The notes under the pieces: model-generated
The model's input: the letters and a program-made list of their open reading frames with translations, nothing else
Told to the model about the DNA's origin: nothing
Database searches by the model: none
Shown here: positions 37,945 to 50,692 of the stretch, one piece after another
Position numbering within the stretch: position 1 is the stretch's first letter
How the letters are laid out: each line of letters starts with the position of its first letter
Assembly (NCBI RefSeq): GCF_932274485.2
Contig: NC_065884.2
Coordinates: 60,512,546 to 60,576,545 of the forward strand
Origin: Patella vulgata
Lineage: Eukaryota; Mollusca; Gastropoda; Patellidae
Reading direction: 5' to 3'
DNA: 64,000 bases
Made by a program: the position numbers and the translations under genes

Positions 37945-38983
37945 TTATTTGATAAATTCCCCAATGGCATTTTCCGTCAGTAGAAGGAAGCTATTGGAGA
38001 ACTCGACAGAAAAGAAACCTACGCACCTTCTTGGTGCAGAACTCCTGTTTGACAGATATATACATCGAAATATCTCAGCAAGAGCATGTTGAAGGTCCTG
38101 CAACGTCAGTGGTGGATTCACTTGCTGACGAACACGTCGACCCAGTTCGTCCCAGATGTGTTCAATAGGATTAAGGTCGGGACTAAGCGACGGCCAATCC
38201 AGGACTTGGACACCGGCATTTCTTAAAAAATACTGGGTAGCAATTGCTGTATGGGGTCGAGCATTGTCTTGTTGAAACGTTAGTCCAGGCCCATGTCTCT
38301 GCATTAACGGAAGAAGAACAGGTTGCAAAATCTGATCCCTGTACTGGACAGCATTTAAGTTCCCTTGGACAACAACAAGAGGAGAACGTCCATGTGCACA
38401 AAAAGAACCCCAAACCATGACGCTTCCGCCACCAAACCGGTCAACTTCTCTGACGCATACTTGAGCGTAACGTTCACCTCGTCTGCGGTACACTCGGACC
38501 CTGCCATCGTCAAATCTCAAAGTGAATCGAGATTCGTCACTAAAGACAACCGAATTCCACTGTCTTTGAGTAAATCTTATGTGTCTTGTGGCCCACACAA
38601 GCCGGTTACGGCGATGAAGAGGTGTCAATATTGGTCCATTATAGGGCCTCCGAGCTCGAAGACCAGCAGCCTGCAAGCGATATCGAACAGTTTGTGCAGT
38701 TACCCTTCCACCAAACATCTCTCTACTTGTGGAGGTTGCAGTGACAAATCTGTTTCTAAGATGACGTAATCGTATTGCTTGATCTTCCTGGAATGACGTC
38801 ACACGTGGCGCTCCCGCCCTTGGGCGGTCTGCAATAGTTCCAGTTTGAAGCACTCTCATTCTAAGATTAATTATTGTCTGGCGTGAACAATTAAAGGCTC
38901 TTGCAACAGTGACCACAGACTGACCAGCATAAGCTTACCTATAGCACGTAGACGTTCTACATTTATAAGGCGCGGCATTTTCT
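37945..38983 (-). mobile_element. Tc1-like DNA transposon, damaged transposase
   Basis: The main ORF (37945-38916, 323 codons) has an N-terminal helix-turn-helix (SRQTIINLRMRVL) and a DD34E catalytic set: D127 in FSDESRF, D217 in QQDNARPH, E252 in LNPIEHIWDEL. WGSF and DWPSLSPDLNP are also typical. The expected start, MPRLINVERLRAIG, is read from about 38980 in another frame, so a small frameshift lies near 38935. The last ~40 residues do not look like a Tc1 C-terminus, so the 3' end is altered. I could not see terminal inverted repeats. Probably inactive but fairly young. Confidence 0.93.
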
Positions 38984-39126
38984 AACAAAGATGAAAATAA
39001 CAATTTTAATTTTTTTCCAGTTCAAGTTACGTGTGCGTGTTCAGTTTAAGCAAACTTGCATCGATTGACCTCACGAGTTTGTGTTTGCACGTGTTTTTCA
39101 GGTTTTTCATCTTTATATGTTCAAAG

Positions 39127-39145
39127 GTCACGTGATCCACGTGAC
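39127..39145. promoter_or_regulatory. 19-bp palindrome with two CACGTG E-boxes
   Basis: GTCACGTGATCCACGTGAC is a perfect inverted repeat around ATC. It lies on the 5' side of the Tc1-like transposase. Any regulatory role is inference. Confidence 0.45.
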
Positions 39146-39869
39146 TTTACAATTTTATGAAATTAAAGGCTTCTTACTACTTACTATCGTTAGAAACACT
39201 TTAAAATTTATTTGACTTGCCAGAAAAAATTTTTTGTTGAAATTCATCAGTGTCAAGTTTTTAATTTGGCTGAGTATATATAGGCCCGGAATTGTACAAT
39301 GCAGTGGACACATACAACTTCCCCTCGGATCCATTCACTTGATTTGATTTTGATAATTGTTGTTTATATCTTGCAATGTCTTTTGTAGTTTGTCTTGTCC
39401 TCATGTTTGTCTTGTCGGCTTTGTTTTGCGTGTACATGTAGTTTGGTTCTCATGGACTTAGTAAAAGAATATGATTTCTTGTTTTTTTTATGTTATAGTT
39501 TTTTTCCAGGAATACTCTTATAAAATATAAGGTGTGTGGGATTATTCCCGACTCTACTAATTGTTATTGACATTCTAGACTTTTGTTGAAAACGTCAGTA
39601 TTTTTGTTCATCAATCAATGATGAAAAGTCGTGGAAATTCTCTTTGTTGATATATTAAACGTAAAGGTTAACAGGCCATTTGCCTGCCGCGTGGAGCTTA
39701 ATTAGCTCATTTGAAAGTAATTATAAATAGGTTTAAACTACTGGGAACAGGTCCTACACAAGTTTGACTGATGTTTTTGTTGACATCTTTACGAACCTTA
39801 GAAAAATAGAAAACGTACATATTTTTTCAATCCAAAAATATCTGAAATCGTTAGTGATATATTGTCATT

Positions 39870-40212
39870 CAATCTCATTCAAACGCAGGTCCTATTTAGT
39901 TTCGGTTTTTTTATATTTCAAATTATCGTTTTACTTGTCTTCACAACAATAGAATCTGGTTGAAGTGAGGGATTAGCCAATGAAACGGTCTATTACGGCG
40001 AGTTCTTGGCTTGCGATGCACGGAACTGTGGGTAACCCACTAGAGACGAAAACGCTGATTGATTAATCAATGTCTGACGTCATGGGGTCAAAGCCGCTGG
40101 TACAACCCCTGACGCGACCTTCCACTAGAACAGGCCAGATCTGTATGTAGTGTAGGCCATCGAAAGTATAAAAAAAAGAAACGAAATACAAATCTGTCTC
40201 TTAATCAGATTG
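39870..40212 (+). mobile_element. MITE family M, copy 2 (343 bp)
   Basis: Left end CAATCTCATTCAAACGCAGG, right end inverted. Interior GATGCACGGAACTGTGGGTA and TGTCTGACGTCATGGGGTC, as in copy 1. Confidence 0.88.
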
Positions 40213-41280
40213 ATTGTCATTATGTTAGGAAAACAAACTGAGCAGGTTAATTGATTCGTGTGTTAGGGTGGCCCATGTACTCTACAGAAATAAAGTCCAC
40301 CGCTGATAGTTCGAGACTACCACTGAAGCGTGCACATTCGCCGTGCCGAGACCAACTTTCTGACAATATGATACTATAAATAACCATGGCACGTGCAATT
40401 CTCTACAAATCTATCAACTATTACAGCCGTAAAAAAATTATTGTTGACGATTTTGAATAGCAGTGAAATTAAGCTTCTTGGTTATTACAGCAGATTTAGA
40501 AATTACGTTCGTTTCATTTTTTAAATCGCTTTATCATTAACTGTACCGTTAAGAGCGGCATCTTTTGGTTTAGTACAAATAATATCTCTGAATCACTCGG
40601 GTTAGACAGGAACATGATACTAGCAGTAGTTTCATTTTACTTTTACAAGGTTCTTAAAACGATTGTTGAGCTACCTAACGTGCTTATTTCTAAATTCAAT
40701 TTCTTGTTCTAGCTTTCTGTTATGTTTCGTAAAAAGGTAGTCTTGATTATCCCGACCTGTCAATCAGACGTAGAATGGTCAATAGACTGGTTAAGCGAGA
40801 CTAATTTCAAAACAAGGGCACGTAACCTATCTTTTACTCAAAAGTGTCTGGATGTTATGGACGACACTTGGAACCAGTTTTCAGTCTATTATTTATAGAT
40901 GATTAATGGTCATAGCTTATTAAGTACAACATGATCGTTTATTTAGTGACTATAATTGTGTGAAACTGATTTGAGGCTTGACATATATATAAATATTGTG
41001 GCGTAATTGTCGAGATATATGGAGATATATGGAGATATTTATTTATGGTGGGTCACCCTACACCGTGTGTGTTATATTGCTTTCAAGTGATCACATCTCT
41101 AGTAGTACTGTTAGTGTTGTTTCGCATAGGCTAGGGATTATAAAATAGTGTATTTATGTCATTTGCATTCAAATTGACCGTTGGCGCAAATTTAGAGAAC
41201 ACAATGATAGAAATATCCAGTTTTCGAGAAACTGGCTGGTGCTTGCTGTGGATCATAAGTATGCTACTTATTTAAGTTAT

Positions 41281-41953
41281 GCATAGGCGTCACACATGGT
41301 GGTGGGGGTCCGACCCCCCCCCCCCCAATTGATTTTCTGGGGGGCGGGGGTCTGAATATACTTGGACCCCCCCCCCCCCAAAAAAAAAATAAATAAATAA
41401 ATAAGTAAATTTTACATAGTAGGCCCTAACTCCTATTTTTTTTTACAACAATTATTAGGATTAGTTAAGATTCTATCTGTATAAAACAATGTATAAATTA
41501 AAACGCAAACACTTATGTTTACTTTTTGAAATCCATTTATAATACACAAAATATACAAAATACTTTAAATATCTATACAACTTTCTTGTAAATGTCAATG
41601 TGTATATGTATTGTAGTTAATAAAGTGATTGTCAAATATGCATCCTCATAAACTAAAGTTATGTGATCAAGTTTTGTTTCATTTGGATCCTCCTCATAAA
41701 AATTCCCCTACTAAACTCTCTTTGTCGTGTTGTTCATAACTCAAGCGTAACATTCAATATGTAAAAGTCATGAAAAAAATATGAATACGGCACCCCCTGA
41801 CTTAAACATGATGAACATTGTATTAGTGTGATGTTTTAGTTTAACCCACCAGTAAAATATGCCAAAACAGTGTTTACGCAGAAGACTGAAACTTTAAAAA
41901 CATTTTACGGACCCCCCCCCCCCCAATATATATTTCACGGCTACGCCTCTGAA
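41281..41953. repeat. poly-C-rich dispersed element
   Basis: Bounded by TAGGCGTCACAC and GGCTACGCCTCTGAAG, which are loosely inverted, with three C runs of 13 (near 41317, 41367, 41902). Ends uncertain. Confidence 0.4.
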
Positions 41954-41956
41954 GTT

Positions 41957-42106
41957 ATGGGATCGTCTGCCCAACCTCGAGAGATGTCTGGGGACATACC
42001 TGGTGCACCCCGCCCCTATCCTGTCCCTCACCCTGCCCCCGCTTCGTCAGACCGTAGCGTGCAACTGAATGACTGAAACAAAACCATACCATATATTAGG
42101 CTGAAT
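41957..42106 (+). mobile_element. SINE family A, decayed fragment
   Basis: GGGATCGTCTGCCCAACCTCG, GCGTGCAACTGAATGACTGA and CCATACCATATATTAG. Confidence 0.6.
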
Positions 42107-42119
42107 TTCACCCTTTCTT

Positions 42120-42412
42120 ATTTTCCGGCGTGGTTCTCTCTTGTCAGTGATGCAGGACGGAGGGGCTGACAAGGAAAGCTGTCTAGTCGTTCGGATGGGA
42201 CGAAAAACCGAGGTCCCGTGTACACATTGGCGTGTACGTAAAAGATCCCTTGGCAGTTGGAATTCGATATAAGAGTAGGCCGTAGTGCCGCTGTCCGGGC
42301 AAAATTTCCCTCATAGCACACTGTATGGCGTATGCCCGTCTTCATTAGCCCAGGTTAGGAGCAGAACAGTAGGACGTTAAACTCCATTTCATTTCATTTT
42401 CATTTCATTTAA
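42120..42412 (+). mobile_element. SINE family B, lacking the head
   Basis: From TTTTCCGGCGTGGTTCTC to GGACGTTAAACTCCATTTC with an ATTTC tail. Confidence 0.95.
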
Positions 42413-42725
42413 CCCTTTCTTTGATCTAAACACAAGAGATATGTGGTCAGTTTGTGTTGTACTATTCAAAATAGAGGTTGTATGGTTGTACATTATTTTA
42501 GCAATTTTCTTAGATTGACATTGCAGACACTACATACGTTTGTAATAATCTGCACGTGAACGATTGGGGGATCTGCAGAGTGTTGTTTCGGCATAGGCGT
42601 CCGAAATGGTCTGATGGATCCTAGTTTTCGCAACTGAAATTGGTTGACTTTACCCATATAATTGACATAATGTACATGTAATTAGTGCAAAGTCACAGGT
42701 TCCACGGGATACATTAAGGTTAACA

Positions 42726-43082
42726 AAATGAAATGAAATGGGGTTTAACGTCCTACTGTGTTCTGCTCCTATACTGGGCTAATGAAGACGGGCATACGCC
42801 ATACAGTGTGCTTTGAGGGAAATTTTGCCCGGACAGCGGTACTATCGCCTACTCTTATATCGAATTCCAACTGCCAGGGGATCTTTTAAGTGCATTCCAA
42901 TATATACACGGGACCTCGGTTTTTGGTCTCATCCGAAGGACTAGACAGCTGTCCTTGTCAGGCCCTCCGTTCTGCGCCGTTGACAAGGGGAAACCACGTC
43001 GGAAAATCTGGATGAACTTTCTCGGCCAATGCAGGGATCGAACTCCCGACCTCCAGGCTAGCGAGCCAGCGTCTTAACCAAC
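42726..43082 (-). mobile_element. SINE family B, almost full copy
   Basis: Tail AAATGAAATGAAATGG, full body, B box complement GGGATCGAACTCCCGACC. It stops inside the A box region (GCGTCTTAACCA). Confidence 0.95.
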
Positions 43083-43378
43083 AATATTTTAACAGTTGAA
43101 TGAGCACAATATATATTGGATGGGGTGGGCCAAACAATACACGTTCTGTATAATCATTTCTTTAGTTTTAACAAGTTTAACTTCTGCAAGATACTTTGCT
43201 AGTCTTGTAAAGGGGGTTCTTCCGGGACAATTAGTTTGGAATCATCAACTTAAAAACGATATAGTACATATTACAGATCAAGTTTGCTTTTCATGGGATA
43301 GTGTTATATTTTTTTAGTGAATTGTCACTTTGTGGAATTAAAATCAATAAATATTATCCTTTCCTAAATTATATTAGC

Positions 43379-44046
43379 TTAAACTTTGCTATACGTTTGC
43401 ACAAAGTAGAGTTGCGGATTCCTTTTGAATAGATCGACCAACGGTGAAACTGGCATATCAGTCAACATTATTATTGTGAGGCGATGATCCAACTCCAGTG
43501 GAGATCTGGGCATTGGTTCCAAACTACAGGAACAAAAATCTGGAACTACAGTGGGAAACAAGAAAACCGTATTGGTGGATTTTCGAGCTTGATTTTCCCT
43601 TGTTAGTGATGCAGTCTGAAGTGTATCCTAACAGATAGAAATTTTATGTAAAACGCAACAGAAAGTATTAAGGAAGTAGAAACTGCCGCTCTGTGTACAT
43701 TTCTACAGTAGTATGTATCAGCATCTGGTCCTCAAATTTGGAAGAAATATTTGCAAATGGATATAGCTGACTTATATTGAAGAATATTACAATCACAAAT
43801 TGTGGGATAAAGAGATAAGTTATCTTTACATAAAAATGTGTCTGCTTCTTAAACTCCAGTATACGCTTGACATTTGATTTAAGGTTGGATAATTGCATTC
43901 TCATATCCAGTCTGCTCCAATATTCTGTTTTCGTCTTCGCATACCTTAAAAATCCTGATATACATACATAATCTTGTAGCAAAAGCATATAGCACTCGTA
44001 CAGCTTGTTTAACAATTCCAGATCTTCGCTCGTCCCAGGGAAATTG
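43379..44046 (-). CDS. candidate two-exon gene fragment, unknown product
   Basis: Two coding-like stretches fit together in phase 0: 43830-44046 (72 codons, donor GTAAAG) and 43379-43615 (78 codons and stop, acceptor ACTTCAG). The first looks helical (LELLNKLYECYMLLLQ). The second holds PDFCSCSLEPMPRSP and ends FVQTYSKV. The first dozen codons of the second exon resemble a family B SINE read in reverse. I recognise no family; a small secreted helical protein is only a guess. Upstream exons are not visible because repeats cover 44050-46260. Confidence 0.3.
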
Positions 44047-44084
44047 CTACCGTAAATTCTTCAAACTTAGCTTATAACACACTG

Positions 44085-44138
44085 ATCAGCAGTGAATTTT
44101 CGCTAGGCCTCTACAATCACTGATAAGGATGACATCGA
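44085..44138. repeat. dispersed repeat G, copy 2, left piece
   Basis: GCAGTGAATTTTCGCTAGGCC and CAATCACTGATAAGGATGAC match 9690-9727. The match then stops. Confidence 0.75.
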
Positions 44139-45957
44139 CCATGCAGGGACCGGCACATGGTGGGTGACCGATTTTCACCATTTTTTAATGTATGATAGGT
44201 AACCCCTCCAAACCCCACTGCCACAATTTTAGATCAATCGAGCCATTTTTAGAGCGTAGAAATAAATTTGAAATTTTAAGACCGAAAAAAGCCAAAAAAT
44301 CTTCATTTTCAGGCCAATTATTTCGTACAACAAAACTACGGCGAGTAGATTAATGAAACTTTATAGCGTAGCAGATAATTATGGTTAGTGAGTATACATT
44401 CTGAAAGTTTGATGGATTTTCATGGAGCGGTGTTTGGTATAGGGACTTATTGCTGCAAGGTACCAAAATAGCTCAATTTAGGTATGTCATTGTATTCTAT
44501 CTATATCTCACCAACTGCGGGTTTAAGTATTTTTTTGGAAAGCTGACTGAAAAGACAATGATCTATAGTATTAAGATCAAGAAAAAAATTGGGTGGCACT
44601 CGACCCGTTTAGTAGTAAATAATTTCCATTTTTGTACAAAAATAACGATTTTTAACAAAAATGACGAAAAATAAACCGCTTTATTTACACACTCAAAAGT
44701 GTAACATGGCACTTGAAACCAAATTAACGTGGTTTCCAGTTCCGTTAAGAGCAAGCCATAATAAAAATAGAAATAAAAAAATAAATATCAACGCAGATTA
44801 TATACTTTCAACAAAAAATTGAAGTTTAAAAAATGTTCCATTATCAAAACTACAAATGTTAATACTTATTACTATCTATATGTTAATACTTATTACTATC
44901 TATCTATCTATCTATCTAGCGCTATCTATCTATCCAATACGTATATAATCACAAAAACGGAGCTCATAATGACACCGTTAAAATTTTCAAACGATGAAGT
45001 TTGAAAAGCTTAATTTACTGTAAATGTCAAAAGAGCTGTTCTTGGTAAATACAATTAATCTCTCTAGACTATTTGTTAACATTTTATTAATTCGGCAATA
45101 TAACCTCATGATCTAGTAGAAGGAGGATGAATTTTTGAACAGCAAATCGTAAAAACTTAATAGTGTAGTAGTGATATATATATCTGTCTATACTTGACAA
45201 ACGAATCAAGCGATATTTCAAAAAGACAAAAAACAAATTGTATATGACCGTAAGGTCACTATTTTAGCATATTCCCCGCTGTGTTTCGTTTTATTATACC
45301 TAATCCCACTCAACACTACCGTAATGAAAGCAAATTTCTGTTCCAAATTATGATTGGTCAATAGTCCGATTAACAAACAATACCTAACTGTGTAACAATA
45401 TAATTCTGGTTTAAACAGAGTTTCAAATATGTTAACATAACGTTACGTCATGATTCACGAAATTTATTACGCCCAATTAACCAGTGCATAGCAGAATATT
45501 GCAGAAACACTAATATTAGTATTATAAGTCATCAACTTCCATTATAAATATAATTGTCCTCAGCCCCGCAGTGGGTGAGATATAGCATCATGAAATTTTA
45601 TGTTTTAGCATATAGCAAAAACTACGTCCCAAACTAAATTCCTCATAGCCTGAAATGGTTGTCGGAAACATTAAATAGTCATATATATTGAAGTAGTAGA
45701 CATGATCATTCATAAAAAATAATTTAAAAAAATAAAAAATCAATAGACAATTTATGGGAAATATTTGAATTTAAGGAATTTTTTTATAAAAAATGACCGG
45801 TTTTTAACACTAAAATGGCCAAAGCAGGTTCTCCGGAACTACAGTTGGCGACCCTCATATTTCATGTGGGGTATACGGGGTACCCAATGACCAAATCTGC
45901 AAAGTTTGGTCAAAATCGCCCGACACCGCTTGTGCCGGTTTTTTTAAATTTTGCATG
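44139..45957. mobile_element. probable non-autonomous DNA transposon, about 1.8 kb
   Basis: Left end ACCGGCACATGGTGGGTGAC then CGATTTTCACCA; the right end, reversed, is ACCGGCACAAGCGGTGTCGG then GCGATTTTGACCA. The element sits between the two pieces of dispersed repeat G. AT-rich with no convincing ORF; a (TATC)n run lies at 44893-44935. Confidence 0.6.
44893..44935. repeat. (TATC)n microsatellite
   Basis: About ten TATC units broken by a single GCGC. Confidence 0.95.
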
Positions 45958-45989
45958 ATTCACTCGCGAACTCATTCTTAAATACTAAA

Positions 45990-46262
45990 ATATATTTTTT
46001 TTAAGTATTGGAAAAATAAATAAAGGCGTTTGACGTATTTGTAGGTAAAAATTATTTCCTATTTAGTGTAAATGGGTATTAAAATGACGAAAAGGCAGCA
46101 TTCTCTCCGAAGCAGTAACGTCTTATGTAAACAATGCGCGCGCCATTCAGCCAATGTCATTGACGCCGCGTGCAGTGGCGGCACGTGTTAAGGCAGTCAT
46201 CTTTGACAGAGATATTATACTAGACTCGTAATTTTCTGTGAAACAGATTGAGCTTATAACTG
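45990..46262. repeat. dispersed repeat G, copy 2, right piece
   Basis: GGCGTTTGACGTATTTGTAGG, CAGCATTCTCTCCGAAGCAG and TAAGGCAGTCATCTTTGACA align with 9810-10040. Confidence 0.9.
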
Positions 46263-46699
46263 CTCATGGTCCAGCTAGAAATCCTGTTGGCTTTTTATTT
46301 AACCTTTAATGATTTCTGCACCCAATAGTCGGATACATCATGAAAGTGACCAATTTAATTTTAATTTTGAAAACAAAATATGTAATTCTTGATATATAGA
46401 CATGACATAATAATTTGTTAAAGTCAGCCAAGTTTAAAACAATTTCTCCCCAATTCAAGTTTTTCTCACAAGAGCGTACTCTAGTGATAGTAATCTCACT
46501 GCGATATGTAAAAATAAAATGGTATGAGGATTACCATAAAAATGTGCGATTACAATGGCCGATAGTAATTGATAATCTACACTGCTTCGTCTAAAACAAC
46601 TACCTTTAATTAAGCTGAAATCCTTTTGTCCCTAATATCTGTAAAGAATGCAGTCATTACTGTTGCACGTTTTCTTTACAGCATCGCTACATATGTAAT

Positions 46700-46797
46700 T
46701 CCCCGTGTTATGCAATTCTAAATTATTTGTTTTCAAATTAAAGTTAAATCCCCGTGTTATGCAATTCTAAATTATTTGTTTTTAAATTAAAGTTAAA
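46700..46797. repeat. 49-bp tandem duplication
   Basis: TCCCCGTGTTATGCAATTCT and the following 29 bases are repeated with one change. Confidence 0.95.
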
Positions 46798-46823
46798 TCC
46801 ATAAACATAATTAAAATTGCCAA

Positions 46824-47210
46824 TCAAGCAATGTCTGTGGACTCATCTGGTTGTAATGCATAAGCATAACAAACACGCAATCGTGAAATATGTTCAGATT
46901 GAATGGCATAAGCAACGCGGTTTGTTGGAAAGAGAGCCTTAACATTCAGAATAGAATCCGCAATATATCTTTTAACACATGTTGTATAAGTGAGTAGCCA
47001 ATAGTACGCGCATCGCTAGCAAGAGAAATGCGACCACTTGTTATATTGCATTTCTGGTTGTTCTTGTTCTTCTGCATGGATGCGACTATCATTGAGAAAA
47101 ATCATAAAGCTCTGCAAATTCCAGTATAAGATCTACATGAAACCTTGCATGCTTTTTCCTGTGACAACCGTGCATCAATTGAAGGACTTCGATATATAAA
47201 TTTAAATATA
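46824..47210 (-). pseudogene. coding-like remnant, unrecognised
   Basis: The minus strand here has codon-like texture over about 390 bp, including a 63-codon stretch (46824-47015) with VKALFPTNRVAYAI. No family was recognised. It looks broken rather than whole, and its origin (host or mobile) is unclear. Confidence 0.2.
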
Positions 47211-48960
47211 AATGTACTTAAGCTTGTAAACATATACGTACATAAAAGTTAAAAAAAAAACCCAACAAAAACTCTTTTCATTGTGCATATTGCAGAACCA
47301 CATTACTAGAATTTAAATACGCCTCTGTCTTACATTACAACTACGTTATTTAATTAAATGCCATCATTTATTTTGTTTGATTAGCAAAATTGGAAATATC
47401 TACTCTGTTCGAGGGCATTAAGCAAAATATATATGAAATTTACACTGTCTGAAGAAAAACAGAAAACATCTACTCAGACAAAAAATATCACACTTATTCC
47501 AATAAACGAAATATAAGCCTGGCGTTAACATGATCGTACAAAAAAAGCGATTTACTGTTTCTGAATGTTACAAGCCTACAAAACGAACAATTCTTAATTT
47601 GTTTATATCCCAGACCAAAAATTTAACACATACTACATTTATTTTGATTTAAACACAGACTGCAAAAAAAAAAAAAAAACGTTTTAAACTTGAATTGTAT
47701 CACCTGACAAATTTTAATGTTCTGTCACGAATTAAAGTATCCGTGTCTGGATGAAAGTGCTCTGAAATACCTGTGTGATCTCTTAAAATTTTACATCCGA
47801 TCTAGACAGTTATGACCAATTAATCAGAAATAACTTTGTATTTCTCAGTGGATGTCAAATATCTTTTGGTAGTCGCTTCTTCCAAGTCTCCAATAGCCCA
47901 GTCAGAGCAGAACATTAAGCCGCATTTTATTTCATTTCCAGTCGCTGCAACTACAAATTGGTACAAACTGCCATTAAACCTTCACAGAAGTCCTACACAA
48001 TAACTTCAAATCTGACTTGAAAACGTATCTGTTTGAATTAGATTAGAGACTTGTGTACTATGCGTCATGAGCACGTTTTGTGGATCTGGCGCTTTATAAA
48101 TGGACATATTCTCATTGTGTCATTCTAGCGCAATGCGACTCCCTTACAAACTATAATATTATTATAAACGATGAATCTATAATAAGAATATCGGTCCAAT
48201 ATTTACACGATATATTGAACTGAAATTTCATCGATCCATTCTGCTCTATAACAGAATCGATGGACCCTTATTTAAACCCGATTGAGTTAAAGACACGGGA
48301 TTAACTAGCGTTGGTATTTTGATTTTGTTCTATTCATTAAATATTTAATAATCAATCTGGGTATATATTAGCGTGGGTTATGCCCTGGGAAATATGATAT
48401 TGTAGCGAATTATGACACATCGTTATTAATGTATTTTTGCACTTGCATTTAATCTATGCGACGTAACGAGCACCATAGGTTTCTGAATGCATGGTGCCCC
48501 ATGATAACACATATCGCGTACGTGACAAGTCAACGAACGTTTTAGTATCCTATTCTTGCCAAAGGCGCCATCTTTGGAGAATTAACAAAAGATGCTCCTA
48601 AAGCAAATTGAAAAATAAACAAAACGTAGTGACAATCTATATATTACTGTAATGCAGACCTATTGACGTGATGACTTTATCACTTGATAAATGATCAGAC
48701 TCCACGTGCTTCTGCTACTAATTATACTGCGTGTCTGTTTGACAATCACTTGTAGGCCTACAGCTAAAATTTCTAATGTAGTTTGCATACAAACGCAATT
48801 CCGCTACATGTTTTGAAAGCTTATAACACCAGGAACACAAATCCGAGTGTATCAAGAAAAAAGATGAAAATCGTCACAGTTGACATAAAATTAAACATTC
48901 ACGAAAACAACCGATGTCTTTCATCCTTGGCAAAGAATTATGTATTGGTTAAATTTTGAT
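47211..48960. other. stretch without recognised features
   Basis: AT-rich. Only a short SINE B 3' scrap near 47880-47940 (CAATAGCCCAGTCAGAGCAG) was seen. Confidence 0.5.
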
Positions 48961-49900
48961 TTATACAAAAATGCCATGACTAAAAAGGGAATTTTGGAAA
49001 TGCATTAACGGTAAAAAACGACTTATCCCCCTTTCTGTCAATGTTTGCAATTGATAATGGTATTTCTGGTGCGTGGTGACTGCCGATGTTGTATAAAGCA
49101 CAAGACCCTGTGTAATGGGGTCCCATGAGCCTGCGAGGGTTGGTGGGCGGGTGTTTACCCATACACCATACATTATGGGCTGGGTGGAACATGCTAGAGT
49201 CTGATGAGCCACTGGTTGATCAAGATGGTTATGAAGTAAAGCCCCCGTCAGATCAAAGTACTATGAGGTTCAGATATAAAAAGTTTAGGAATGTAAGGAG
49301 ACTAGTAATTTCTAGCAGGTCGCGTATAATCGCGGTCCAAATTTGGTAAAATTGGTCCAGCAAGTCTCCGGGGCCAAGGGACTCGGTAACTACACGATGT
49401 CGATACGATCAAACAAGCAACACGCTCTCAAAACGATCAATGCGATCCTAGAAGACCCTAACACAAACGATCGCAACCCGGATTCGATGCTACGAGCAAG
49501 TAGATGTTTATCATATCCTCTCTCGACAAATCAAATTCCTTCCCGGCGAAGTACACCTTAATACGACCAATCACGATGCAGCATGCTTTGAGCAGATAAC
49601 AAGCTGAGAATCATATTTCGAATCCACATTTTTCTGTGAGGTCCGTGCATATAGTACATAAGGACACGATATGAAACTAGCGGCCAATTTCCGATCATTT
49701 TGTACTACTCTGCAGAGGTCGTGATCGATCTGGACACGATCTGTACAGCAATGAATCGTGATTAGATCGAGTAGGTCTTGTTGGATCTGGTCTGGAACGA
49801 GTTGGTCGTATCCAGGTCGAGCTGTGTCGAGGTCTGATGTAGATCAAATTGACATGTACCCGGGGATGATATGCTTATTTTACGATCCAACTCGACCTCA
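48961..49900. other. unclassified stretch, GATC-rich on the right
   Basis: 49380-49880 has many CGATC/GATCG motifs (for example GTCGTGATCGATCTGG). A 74-codon ORF at 49125-49349 is not recognised. No gene is called. Confidence 0.35.
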
Positions 49901-49954
49901 ACACGACGTACACGAACCCAACACTGTAACAGCGTAACGGTATACTCTTTATTT

Positions 49955-50300
49955 CGAATTCGTACGGTCAAGGGTTCTTTACGTGTACACCAACGGGTAC
50001 ACATAACCTCAGTTTTATATCCCATCCGAATAACTAGAGACTGCCCATGGCAGCAGCAGCCCCCCCGCCCCCACAGTGGCCCACCACTGACAAGGGGAAC
50101 AATACTCGGAAATTGGGGGGAACTTTCTAGACTAACATGCGGATCAAACAACGGACCTCCTGATTAGTGAGCCAGCGCCTTACTCACTAACCCTAATGAG
50201 CTTGCACCACTGACAAGGGGAAACCACACCGAACCAGCATCAAACCCCGCACCCTCGGTAATCGAGCCAGCGTCCTTACTGAGTTGCAACGGCTCTCTTG
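49955..50300 (-). mobile_element. two diverged SINE family B copies in tandem
   Basis: 49955-50190 has CACTGACAAGGGGAACAAT and GTGAGCCAGCGCCTTACTCA. 50200-50300 has CACTGACAAGGGGAAACCAC and GAGCCAGCGTCCTTACT. Confidence 0.85.
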
Positions 50301-50599
50301 CACTGATGACACTAGCATCTAAAGCAGGAATACTACCCGTACATTGCACCCCCCCCCCCCATTTATATTATTGTAGAATAATTTTGGGTGGAACTTTTTT
50401 TCCAAATAATTGTCTTGGAAGTGGGTGTTCCTGGTGTTAAAATCTTTTCAAAAATGTATAGTTTGTTTAGCTACGAGGACCACGTAGAGACCATTTCTGG
50501 CTGTTCGTAGCACTCGACTGAATGCCGAGAGAATGGCCAAAAGTCGAGCAATCGATTACCGGAAGAGACCCTCTTGACGTAAACTTCGGGACAAGAATA

Positions 50600-50692
50600 C
50601 GATACACTTATTTCAATAATTCGCTTAGGCGTAAGTTTCTTTTGCAGTTGGGAGAAACCGGAGTCCCCCGGAGAAAAACCAGATTGGGGCCT
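50600..50692 (-). mobile_element. SINE family A fragment
   Basis: TATTTCAATAATTCGCTTAGG and GGGAGAAACCGGAGTCCCCC, in reverse. Confidence 0.8.

Noticed and set aside
38365-38769. 134-codon ORF on the plus strand
   Set aside because: It is the antisense shadow of the Tc1-type transposase.
49125-49349. 74-codon ORF with PLVDQDGYEVKPPSD
   Set aside because: The peptide looks plausible but I can name no family and see no consistent splice sites.
49762-50151. 129-codon minus-strand ORF
   Set aside because: Largely a diverged SINE B plus GATC-rich sequence; no recognisable motif.
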